A stretch of DNA of 64,000 nucleotides from Pelagibacteraceae bacterium AG-430-F16 (lineage in GTDB: Bacteria > Pseudomonadota > Alphaproteobacteria > Pelagibacterales > Pelagibacteraceae): positions 62,001 to 126,000 of the forward strand of contig QCOG01000001.1 of assembly GCA_003213015.1 (NCBI GenBank), written 5' to 3'. Made by a program: the position numbers and the translations under genes. This document shows positions 1 to 8,285 of the stretch, piece by piece. Every line of letters begins with the position of its first letter. Positions within the stretch are counted from its first letter, which is position 1. Below the pieces are notes generated by a model. That model was not told where the DNA came from. It did not search any database and worked only from the letters and a program-made list of their open reading frames with translations.

Positions 1-23
1 TGGTACATCGGATTCGCTGCCAT
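1..23 (-). CDS. atpB: F0F1 ATP synthase subunit A, N-terminal start only (truncated by window edge)
   Basis: Reverse complement reads ATGGCAGCGAATCCGATGTACCA (MAANPMYQ...), directly downstream of an AtpI-like gene on the same strand. Confidence 0.6.
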
Positions 24-27
24 AAAA

Positions 28-294
28 TCAATTCTGTAGTTTTTTTGCTGACCTTATTACATTTAATATACCCGCAACTACACCAACAAAAAAAAATATT
101 ATTATTAACCATGGTTTAGTATCAAACCAATTATCTAAAATAAACCCTATAATTGTCCCTACTAATACAGCCGCCACTAACTCAGTGCTCAATTTGAAAG
201 CTTGTCCAATATTAGATGTTTGTGGATTTTCTTTTTCTATTTTTAACTTTTTACGTGCATTTTTAAGGCGGTCTTTAAGCTGTTCTTTACCCAT
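28..294 (-). CDS. atpI: AtpI/AtpZ-like ATP synthase subunit I membrane protein
   Basis: 88 aa, charged N-terminus and two TM helices (AAVLVGTIIGFILDNWFDTKPWLIIIFFFVGVVAGILNV), next to atpB. Confidence 0.8.
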   Translation of the reverse strand: MGKEQLKDRLKNARKKLKIEKENPQTSNIGQAFKLSTELVAAVLVGTIIGFILDNWFDTKPWLIIIFFFVGVVAGILNVIRSAKKLQN

Positions 295-2691
295 CTAGGC
301 AACCATGCTCTCAGCTTTTTCAAGGTCAACTGAAACTAGTTGGCTTATGCCTTTCTCTGGCATGGTCACACCATAAAGTCTATTCATTTTTGACATGGTA
401 AGTGCGTGATGGGTAACAATAATAAATTTTGTTTTAGTAATTTTTATGAGTTCATCCAAAAGATTACAAAAACGAGTAACGTTCGCGTCATCTAGAGGTG
501 CATCTACTTCATCAAGAACACATATTGGTGAAGGGTTAGTTAAGAAAACTGCAAAAATTAAAGATAAAGCAGTCAGCGCTTGCTCTCCACCTGAAAGAAG
601 AGTTATTGACTGAAGTCTTTTTCCTGGAGGACTTACCAACATTTCTAAACCTGCATCAAGTGGATCGTCAGAGTCAACTAATTCCAGTTTCGCACTACCA
701 CCGTTAAATAATTTTGTATAAACTTCATTAAATTTTCTATTAACCTTTTCAAAAGCCTCAAGGAGTCTTTCTCGACCTTTTTGATTAAGTTCATTAATAC
801 TTTCCTTAAGTTTAATAATGGCTGTAACTAAATCTGATCGATCTTTTTCCATTTTTTTAATTTCAATCTCATATTTACTTGTTTCTTCATCTGCTCTTAG
901 ATTTACTGATCCTAATTTGTCTCTCTCTCTTTTCTTTTCATCAAGCAATTCTTCTTGTGTGAGTGCGTCTGGAAGATCACTTTTATCTTTCAAGTTTGAG
1001 AATTCAAAAACATCTTTTTCTGCAAGATTTAATTCATTTTCAATTCTTTCTAACAAATCAATTCTTCTTTTTGATAGACCATCTATTGTTGCTGTTGAAC
1101 TCGCTTTCCTTTCTCTGATTTCTATAGAATTTTCTCTGATCTCTGAAAGCTCAAGGTTTAAGGCGTTTGATTTTTTATCTGATATTTCAATTAATTTTTC
1201 ATTCTCTTCTTTCTCAATTTCAGAAAGTCTTAAATTTTCAGTTAGCTGTCCTTTTTTTTCTGCTTGAGTGTTTGGTTTATTTTCTAAAAGATTTAATTGA
1301 CTAGATGATTTTTTTCTTCTTTCATTAAGTTGTTTTATTGATTTGTCGGAATTTTCAAGTAGGTTTTTCCAACTTTCAATTTCTGTATCAATAATTTTTA
1401 TTCTCTCTTTTCTTTTAATTGAATCGTTTTTTATGTTTTGATTTTTACTGTAGCTTTCAGCATATTCTTCAATAATGTTTTTACATTCTTCAATAGCTTT
1501 TATGGCATCATCATTTTGGCTCTGATTGATTAAGGTCTTAACGTTTTCAAGATTGTTTTTAAGTTTATCTTTTACGGAAAAAAGATCATCATTAGATTTT
1601 TTTTCAGTATCGTAATATTTTGTATCAATATTGATTAAATCGTCTTTTTCCTCTTTCAACCTTTTTTCATTTGAATTAGCATCAATCGTAATACTTTTTT
1701 CTCTATCCAAATCATTATCTATTTCAACAAGGCTATTTTTAAAATTTTCAATCTCTCTTTGTATTCTATCATTTTCCTCATCCAAACTTTTGAGTTCCAA
1801 GTTTAATCTTTGGATTTTAGAAAGTATTTCAAAATTTTTTTCTTTAATTGGGGTGTTTGTTGCATTTTCACTTTCTATATTTTTTTCAATTTCATTAATT
1901 TTATTTGAAATACTTTCAAATTCTTGATCAGAATCTTTATTAATTTCTTTTTCTAAGGTAATTTCTTTGTCTATCTCCTGCAATTTTAAAAAATATAAAC
2001 CTGCTTCAATTTTTTTTATTTCGTCTGAAATCATCTTATATTTTCCAGCTTCCTCTGCTTGCTTTTGTAAATTTGCTAATTGTTTCTCTTGTTGTCTTCT
2101 TAATTCATCAGCTCTTTTTAAATTGTTTTCTGCAGCATTTAATCTTACTTCAGCTTCATGTCTTCTAGCATGTAAACCAGAAATTCCCGCAGCCTCCTCA
2201 AGTATTGCGCGTCTATCACTTGTTTTTGCTGTAACTAACGATCCAATTCTACCTTGGCTTATTAATGATGGAGAGTGAGCCCCAGTTGAAAGGTCAGCAA
2301 AAAACATTTGAGCATCTTTTGCCCTCACTTCTTTTCCATTTATATGAAACTTTGATCCTTTATCTTTTTCAATCTTTCTTCTAATTTCTATTTCGGGAAT
2401 ATGTTTATAATTGTGTGACCCTAGACTTCCATCGTTTGATAGGTTTACAATTACCTCAGCTATATTTTTAGAAGGTTTGTTTGAAGTACCAGAGAAAATT
2501 ACATCTTCCATACCTAAGCCTCTCATACTTTTTGCTGATGTTTCACCCATACACCATCTTAAAGACTCAACGATATTTGATTTACCACATCCGTTTGGAC
2601 CAACTATCCCAGTTAGACCTTCCTCAATAAGTAAGCTTGTTTTATCTGCGAAAGATTTAAAACCGTTTAATTGAATTTTTTTAAATTCCAT
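295..2691 (-). CDS. smc: Chromosome segregation ATPase SMC (short form)
   Basis: Walker A GPNGCGKSNIVESLRWCMGE, signature LLSGGEQALTALSLIFA, Walker B ICVLDEVDAPLDDAN, coiled coil between. Confidence 0.92.
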   Translation of the reverse strand: MEFKKIQLNGFKSFADKTSLLIEEGLTGIVGPNGCGKSNIVESLRWCMGETSAKSMRGLGMEDVIFSGTSNKPSKNIAEVIVNLSNDGSLGSHNYKHIPEIEIRRKIEKDKGSKFHINGKEVRAKDAQMFFADLSTGAHSPSLISQGRIGSLVTAKTSDRRAILEEAAGISGLHARRHEAEVRLNAAENNLKRADELRRQQEKQLANLQKQAEEAGKYKMISDEIKKIEAGLYFLKLQEIDKEITLEKEINKDSDQEFESISNKINEIEKNIESENATNTPIKEKNFEILSKIQRLNLELKSLDEENDRIQREIENFKNSLVEIDNDLDREKSITIDANSNEKRLKEEKDDLINIDTKYYDTEKKSNDDLFSVKDKLKNNLENVKTLINQSQNDDAIKAIEECKNIIEEYAESYSKNQNIKNDSIKRKERIKIIDTEIESWKNLLENSDKSIKQLNERRKKSSSQLNLLENKPNTQAEKKGQLTENLRLSEIEKEENEKLIEISDKKSNALNLELSEIRENSIEIRERKASSTATIDGLSKRRIDLLERIENELNLAEKDVFEFSNLKDKSDLPDALTQEELLDEKKRERDKLGSVNLRADEETSKYEIEIKKMEKDRSDLVTAIIKLKESINELNQKGRERLLEAFEKVNRKFNEVYTKLFNGGSAKLELVDSDDPLDAGLEMLVSPPGKRLQSITLLSGGEQALTALSLIFAVFLTNPSPICVLDEVDAPLDDANVTRFCNLLDELIKITKTKFIIVTHHALTMSKMNRLYGVTMPEKGISQLVSVDLEKAESMVA

Positions 2692-2698
2692 TAAGGAA

Positions 2699-3301
2699 TT
2701 ATAACAGTTTTTCTAAAGCTTTTTTTAAATTTTTAAACGATAGCGTTTTTTCAAACTTTTGGTCGTTTAAAATAAGTGTAGGGGTTGAATTTATATCAAA
2801 TTCTTTTACACCCTCGATTCGTTCGTTTAAAATAAAAGCCTCCAACTCAGTGTTAGAAAAACATTTTTCTACATCTAGTGGTTTTTCAAATAATTTTATA
2901 ACAGATGACAAATTTGAATTAAGTTCTTCAATAGTTGATCCTTTGGCCCACTTTTTTTGGTTAGAATATAAAAAATGTAGTAAGTCTGATTTGCCATCAT
3001 TATTACAATGTGCCAGTTTAGATGCATTTAATGCCGCCATGTCTAATGGGAAATTTCTAAATTCAATATTAATAATACCAGTATCAATAAATTCTTTTTT
3101 TAATTCAGGGTAAACTTTATTATGAAAGTCTGCACAGAATGAACAAGTAAGAGACTCGTAAATTATTAATTTAATTTTTGCGTCTTTTCTTCCCTCAATT
3201 ATTGGTTTGAAGGAGGATGCGTTAATATTTGTCTGAAATAGAACAAAAATTATTAGTATAAAAATTTTCTTAATCACTTTTTTCTCTATACACTTTAGCA
3301 A
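2699..3301 (-). CDS. DsbA-family thiol oxidoreductase, secreted
   Basis: Signal peptide, CSFC active site, cis-Pro STPTLILN. Confidence 0.85.
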   Translation of the reverse strand: MLKCIEKKVIKKIFILIIFVLFQTNINASSFKPIIEGRKDAKIKLIIYESLTCSFCADFHNKVYPELKKEFIDTGIINIEFRNFPLDMAALNASKLAHCNNDGKSDLLHFLYSNQKKWAKGSTIEELNSNLSSVIKLFEKPLDVEKCFSNTELEAFILNERIEGVKEFDINSTPTLILNDQKFEKTLSFKNLKKALEKLL

Positions 3302-3737
3302 ATTCTTTTAAAGAATTTTCAATTTTTTTATTTTTAATTTCCCCTAAATTAATTTTGGAATTACTTTTTTTAACTTTTTCTAATTTTTTATCTTTCCTGT
3401 CAAAAGTATACACTTTTAATGTTGAAATTAAATCATACCCAAAAAAAGAATTAATCTTATCTATTATATTTTTTTTTGAATACTCTAACTCAACTTCGTG
3501 ACCTCTTTTAACCATTACTTCTAATACGGATTTTCTAAATTTGTTAGAACTTAAATATTTTTTTGGATAACTTAAAGAAAATAGCTCATCACCAACAAAC
3601 ATTCTCCAATTTTCTATAAGTTCAGAATAAACCTCTCCTTTTTGTTTCAATAACTTTTTTACCTTTGTGGGCAAAGTGTCTTTAAAGGATCTTAATCCTT
3701 GAATGACTTTAGATCTCTGGTTAGAATTAAAGTTCAT
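3270..3737 (-). CDS. DUF721 / DciA-like protein
   Basis: W-x(n)-VG..L..S.P pattern and position between mutY and dsbA/smc, as in other alphaproteobacteria. Confidence 0.65.
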   Translation of the reverse strand: MNFNSNQRSKVIQGLRSFKDTLPTKVKKLLKQKGEVYSELIENWRMFVGDELFSLSYPKKYLSSNKFRKSVLEVMVKRGHEVELEYSKKNIIDKINSFFGYDLISTLKVYTFDRKDKKLEKVKKSNSKINLGEIKNKKIENSLKEFAKVYREKSD

Positions 3738-4725
3738 GAGTAAATCAATTATATCAAAAAAAATTTTATTTTGGTACGATAATAATAAAAGAATTCTCCC
3801 ATGGAGAAAAAATACTTCTAAGGAGCAAAAACTTTATTTCACGCTTGTTAGTGAGTTTATGTTGCAACAAACTCAAGTTTCAACTGTTATTCCTTATTTC
3901 AAAAGATTTGTACAAAAAATTCCAAATTTTAAAAAGTTGTCCAAAACAAATGACCAAACACTAATGAAGTTGTGGGAAGGACTGGGTTACTATTCCAGAG
4001 CAAGAAATTTAAAAAAATCTGCAATAATGATTACTGGTAAATTTGGTGGAATTTTACCATCTAATTTTAAGGATTTAAAATCTTTGCCTGGAGTTGGTGA
4101 CTATACGTCTACTGCAATAATGGCTATTGCTTTCAATCGAAAATTTATTCCCTTGGATGGAAATGTTGAAAGAATTCTTAAAAGAGTTTTATTTCTAAGA
4201 AGTGATGGGGATATATCAAAAGAAAATATGCAAATTTCAAAAAATTTTTTTGGTTTATCAGAAAGAGCAAGTGATTATGCACAAGCCATTATGGAATTAG
4301 GTGCTTTAGTATGCAGACCTATCTCTCCAGTATGTGAGAAGTGTCCAATAAGTATAAATTGTATTTCATATAAACGAAAAGATTTTTCTTTATTAAAAAA
4401 AACAAAAAAAAACAAGATTAAATATTTTGAGGCAAATATTTATATGAATGAAAATAAAATGTTATTGGTTAAAAATAATAAATTTAACTTTCTTAAAAAT
4501 TTATTAATCTTTCCAATGAACGAAATAGATAAGTCAAAATTTAATTCTTCACCAAAAGTAAAAACAAAAATTAAGATATCTAATATAGATATGAACATTG
4601 TAATTAATAAAAATAAAATTAAATCAATAAACAAAGGTGTAATTTTAAACCGAAAAAATATAGCAAGTGAAGTAATACCATCTTTTACCAAAAAATTATT
4701 TAAAGTAGCTTCAAGTAATGTATGA
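3736..4725 (+). CDS. mutY: A/G-specific adenine glycosylase
   Basis: MLQQTQVSTVIPYF, LPGVGDYTSTAIMAIAF, Fe-S cysteines CRPISPVCEKCPISINC; start taken at MSKSIISKK. Confidence 0.92.
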   Translation: MSKSIISKKILFWYDNNKRILPWRKNTSKEQKLYFTLVSEFMLQQTQVSTVIPYFKRFVQKIPNFKKLSKTNDQTLMKLWEGLGYYSRARNLKKSAIMITGKFGGILPSNFKDLKSLPGVGDYTSTAIMAIAFNRKFIPLDGNVERILKRVLFLRSDGDISKENMQISKNFFGLSERASDYAQAIMELGALVCRPISPVCEKCPISINCISYKRKDFSLLKKTKKNKIKYFEANIYMNENKMLLVKNNKFNFLKNLLIFPMNEIDKSKFNSSPKVKTKIKISNIDMNIVINKNKIKSINKGVILNRKNIASEVIPSFTKKLFKVASSNV

Positions 4726-5861
4726 AAAAAATTGGAATTATCGGAGCAGGGATATCAGGATTATACATAGCTAATCTTTTTAAAAAAAATCCTAAATATC
4801 AAGTATCAATTTTTGATAAAAAAAACTCTCTTAATCTTAACGAGGGTTACGGTGTACAATTATCTACAAACAGTGTTAAATTTTTAAATGAAATTGGATT
4901 TAACAAATTAGAAAAAAACGAAAAATTTAATCCAGAAAAAATAAATTTTTATTCAAAAAAAGATCAAGATAAAATATGTGAACTTGATATATCTAGATTT
5001 AATTTAAATGATTGTAAGTATACTACTTTGAAAAGATCTACTTTGATCAATTTTCTAAAAAAAGATTTAGAGGATTTGATCAAAACAAATTTTAGTGTCT
5101 CTAGAATTGAACAAGAGCAAGAAAAAATTAAGCTTATATTTGAAAATAAAGAATTTCACGAATGTGACTATCTAATTATTTCTGACGGGGTTTTTTCAAA
5201 AAGTAGAAATCTTGTTTCAAATAAGAAAATTCAACCAAAGTATAACGACACTTTAGCTATAAGGGGAATGATACCAGCAAAAAATATAATTGATAAAAAG
5301 AACATTTTATTATTTTTGGGCTCTAATTTTCATCATGTAATTTATCCCGTTTCCCCAAGTGGAGATTTAAATTTAATAGCCATAATGAAATATAAACTTT
5401 CAGTAGAAGAACAGAAAAATTACTCCTTGTTTAGTGACAAATCTTTTATACAAAAAATTCTGGACAATATTCCCCAAGAAAACAAAGAATTTTTTAGTAA
5501 TCTCAAAGAATTAAAAATTTTCCCTGTTTTTGTTAGTGATAATTTTTTTGAAGCTAAAAATAAAAACATTTATTTTATAGGAGATGCTTTTTTTGCCTTT
5601 CCACCATCATTTGCCCAAGGCGCATCTCAGTCCATAGAAGGCGCACATGAACTATTTTCTAGTATAGAAAATAATTCCAATACTTACTTTTTTAAAAATA
5701 GAGTTAACAAAACAAAAATGGTAAATAATAGATCAAAATTAAATCAGTTTGCTTTTCATTTATCAAATCCTTTAATTGCATATTTTAGAAATATCTTTTT
5801 GAAAAAAATTGTAAGAAATAAAAAATTTTTAGAAAGTTATTTAGGAAAAATTTATAGATAA
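4722..5861 (+). CDS. FAD-dependent monooxygenase (UbiH/salicylate hydroxylase-like)
   Basis: GxGxxG (IIGAGISGLYIANLF), GD motif IYFIGDAFFAFPPSFAQGASQSIEGA. Confidence 0.82.
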   Translation: MKKIGIIGAGISGLYIANLFKKNPKYQVSIFDKKNSLNLNEGYGVQLSTNSVKFLNEIGFNKLEKNEKFNPEKINFYSKKDQDKICELDISRFNLNDCKYTTLKRSTLINFLKKDLEDLIKTNFSVSRIEQEQEKIKLIFENKEFHECDYLIISDGVFSKSRNLVSNKKIQPKYNDTLAIRGMIPAKNIIDKKNILLFLGSNFHHVIYPVSPSGDLNLIAIMKYKLSVEEQKNYSLFSDKSFIQKILDNIPQENKEFFSNLKELKIFPVFVSDNFFEAKNKNIYFIGDAFFAFPPSFAQGASQSIEGAHELFSSIENNSNTYFFKNRVNKTKMVNNRSKLNQFAFHLSNPLIAYFRNIFLKKIVRNKKFLESYLGKIYR

Positions 5862-6931
5862 CTTTTTGATAAGAATTTTTTTCTTAAATTATCTATTGGC
5901 ACAAAAGTATTTCCTAATTTACAATGCCAATAAGTCCATCCATTACAGCTTTCAGCTCCTAAAATTGTAGCTGCAACCTTATGAATTGAACCTTCGGTAT
6001 GAGCATGTTTGATACTCCCATCAACCATAATTTTCGCACTGATTTTCTTTTTGTTATCAAAAATAATAGTGCCAGGTTTGATTATTCCCAATTCAACCAA
6101 TGAACCAAAAGGTACTCTTGGTTTGGATTTATTGTTTTTAAGCGTATCTAAATAATGATCTTCTATTGGTTTTGTATCCTTCAATCTTTGTTCGGCAGCT
6201 TTGAAATAGGATTTTTCCTTTTCTATACCGTAATAATTTCTACTTAATTTTTTTGCAACCGTCGCAGTCGTGCCTGATCCCAAAAATGGATCAAGAATTA
6301 AATCATCTTTATTTGAAGTCGCTAATAAAATTCTATGAAGTAAAGCTTCTGGTTTTTGTGTAGAGTGAACCTTTTTTCCATTTTTTTTTAAACGTTCTGT
6401 TCCATTGCAAATAGGCAAATCCCAATTAGATCTCATTTGCAAGTCATCATTCAAGCATTTTAATGAGTGATAATTAAAAGTATATTTTGATTTCTCTGAT
6501 TTTGAAGCCCAAATTAAAGTTTCATGAGCGTTAGTAAATCTTGTTCCTCTAAAATTCGGCATTGGATTTTTTTTGTTCCAAATTACATCGTTTAAAATCC
6601 AAAAACCTAAATTTTGAATAACTGTACCAACTCTGAATATATTATGATAACTTCCTATAACCCAAATGGCCCCATTCTTTTTTAAAATTCTTTTACACTC
6701 GCTTAACCAAGTATAAGTGAAATCATCATATTTCTTAAAACTTTCAAATTGATCCCATTTATCATTTACTGCATTAACTTTCGATCTATCTGGTCTAATT
6801 AGTTTATTTTTAAGTTGAAGATTGTAAGGCGGATCTGCAAAAACTAAATCGAAAGTCTCATCTGGAATTTTTTTTAATTCTTTAAGACTGTCCCCGTTAA
6901 TAATTTTGTTCTTTAAGTCTAACCCTGTCAT
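5852..6931 (-). CDS. ccrM: Cell-cycle type adenine DNA methyltransferase (predicted GANTC)
   Basis: DPPYNLQLKNKL, FRGTRFTNAHETLIWASKS, DPFLGSGTTATVAKKL, C-terminal CcrM-type domain; start taken at MTGLDLKNKI rather than the TTG at 6973. Confidence 0.9.
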   Translation of the reverse strand: MTGLDLKNKIINGDSLKELKKIPDETFDLVFADPPYNLQLKNKLIRPDRSKVNAVNDKWDQFESFKKYDDFTYTWLSECKRILKKNGAIWVIGSYHNIFRVGTVIQNLGFWILNDVIWNKKNPMPNFRGTRFTNAHETLIWASKSEKSKYTFNYHSLKCLNDDLQMRSNWDLPICNGTERLKKNGKKVHSTQKPEALLHRILLATSNKDDLILDPFLGSGTTATVAKKLSRNYYGIEKEKSYFKAAEQRLKDTKPIEDHYLDTLKNNKSKPRVPFGSLVELGIIKPGTIIFDNKKKISAKIMVDGSIKHAHTEGSIHKVAATILGAESCNGWTYWHCKLGNTFVPIDNLRKKFLSKSYL

Positions 6932-6939
6932 TTTAAAAG

Positions 6940-7000
6940 AAACAATTAGACTCCAGGTCGAAGTCCAGGTCAACTCATGATTGAATTAATTTTGATTAAT
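6940..7000 (-). promoter_or_regulatory. Candidate ccrM promoter region: TTGACC -N17- TCTAAT, direct repeat, GAGTC, TTAA-N6-TTAA
   Basis: Minus strand reads ATTAATCAAAATTAATTCAATCATGAGTTGACCTGGACTTCGACCTGGAGTCTAATTG upstream of ATGACAGGG. Confidence 0.5.
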
Positions 7001-7011
7001 TGTGCCTTCGA

Positions 7012-7596
7012 TTATTTAGGACTCAATATATTGTGTATTGGTTTAAATGTTTTTCTATGATGTTTTGTAATTCCAAATTTTTTTATTGCTGAAAGATGAT
7101 CCCTAGTTCCGTAGCCAACATTCTTATCCCACAAATAAGCTTTAAATTTTTTTGACATTTTTTTAATCAATCGGTCCCTTGAGACTTTTGCTAAAATAGA
7201 TGCTGCAGAAATTTCTGGAATTTTCTGGTCACCTCTAACAACTGATTTTATATTGAGGTTATTAATATAAGGTTTTTTATTTCCATCAACTTTTATTAAT
7301 TGAGGTTTGAATTTTAATTTTAAAATTGATCTTTTCATCGCCAAAAGAGATGCGTTTAAAATATTAATTTTTTCAATTTCTTTCTTTGAAGCAGTTCCAA
7401 TAGCCCAATAAGAATTTTTTTTAATATAGTTCTCCAAAAATTCTCTTTTCTTTGGAGATAATTTTTTTGAGTCTTTTACTTTCTTTTTATCAAAACCTTT
7501 TTTAAAAATGACTGCTGCCGCATATACGGGCCCGATAAGACTACCTCTACCAACCTCATCTACTCCAGCTACATTTTTTTGAGATTTATATTCCAA
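7012..7596 (-). CDS. rnhB: Ribonuclease HII
   Basis: VAGVDEVGRGSLIGPVYAAAVIF, SAASILAKVSRDRL. Confidence 0.93.
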   Translation of the reverse strand: MEYKSQKNVAGVDEVGRGSLIGPVYAAAVIFKKGFDKKKVKDSKKLSPKKREFLENYIKKNSYWAIGTASKKEIEKINILNASLLAMKRSILKLKFKPQLIKVDGNKKPYINNLNIKSVVRGDQKIPEISAASILAKVSRDRLIKKMSKKFKAYLWDKNVGYGTRDHLSAIKKFGITKHHRKTFKPIHNILSPK

Positions 7597-8242
7597 TTTT
7601 CAGTTCTTCAATTTTATTTTTTATTACTTTTAAATCTGCCCAAGAAAATTTTTTTTGATCAGGTTGTCTTAACAAATAAGCAGGGTGGAAGGTAACCATA
7701 GTTAAATAAGTTTTGTTATTAACAATTAATTCTTTCCAAACTCCTCTAGATTTAGAAATTTTCTCTTTATTTCCGAAAAAAGCTTCCATAGCAGTGCTTC
7801 CTAATAATACGATTAACTTAGGATTTATAATTGAAATATGTTTTTTTATAAATGGAGCGTAAGTATTGATCTCAACTTCATTAGGTTTTCTATTTTCAGG
7901 TGGTCTGTAATTTACTATATTTGTAACATAAACTTTATTTCGATTAATATTTATCGCTGCCAACATTTTATTTAAAAGTAAGCCTGCGTCACCCACAAAT
8001 GGTTTTGCCTGCTCATCTTCTTTTTGACCAGGACCTTCACCTATCAGCATAATGCTACTGTCAGGATCACCATCAGCAAAAACCAGATTGTTTGAATTAT
8101 TTTTTAGAGAGCAATTTTCAATATTAGAAATCTCGTCCTTAAGTTTTTTAAGCAAATCCTCCTTTTTTTTAATTTTAACAAATCTTTTAATAGGAGCATT
8201 TGAGAAGGTAAAAGTAGATTTAATAAAGTTGTATTTTTGCAT
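7586..8242 (-). CDS. Family 4 uracil-DNA glycosylase
   Basis: LIGEGPGQKEDEQAKPFVGDAGLLLNKML, NIVNYRPPENRKP, TFHPAYLLRQP. Confidence 0.88.
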   Translation of the reverse strand: MQKYNFIKSTFTFSNAPIKRFVKIKKKEDLLKKLKDEISNIENCSLKNNSNNLVFADGDPDSSIMLIGEGPGQKEDEQAKPFVGDAGLLLNKMLAAININRNKVYVTNIVNYRPPENRKPNEVEINTYAPFIKKHISIINPKLIVLLGSTAMEAFFGNKEKISKSRGVWKELIVNNKTYLTMVTFHPAYLLRQPDQKKFSWADLKVIKNKIEELKIGI

Positions 8243-8285
8243 TTTATTTCTTTTATTTAAAAAAAAAAAATCATATTCTTTAAGT

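Noticed and set aside
818-2674. Four plus-strand ORFs (818-1267, 1631-1927, 1967-2278, 2411-2674) opposite smc
   Set aside because: Ser/Phe/Leu-rich shadow translations of the coiled-coil coding strand; no motifs and smc is clearly the gene.
6932-6973. Extended CcrM N-terminus (MTWTSTWSLIVSFK) from TTG 6973
   Set aside because: Overlaps the predicted promoter and tandem repeat; conserved CcrM sequence fits the internal ATG at 6931.
8052-8285. N-terminal extension of the TPR ORF overlapping the udg gene
   Set aside because: A clear signal peptide begins at ATG 8286; the extension is antisense to the glycosylase gene.
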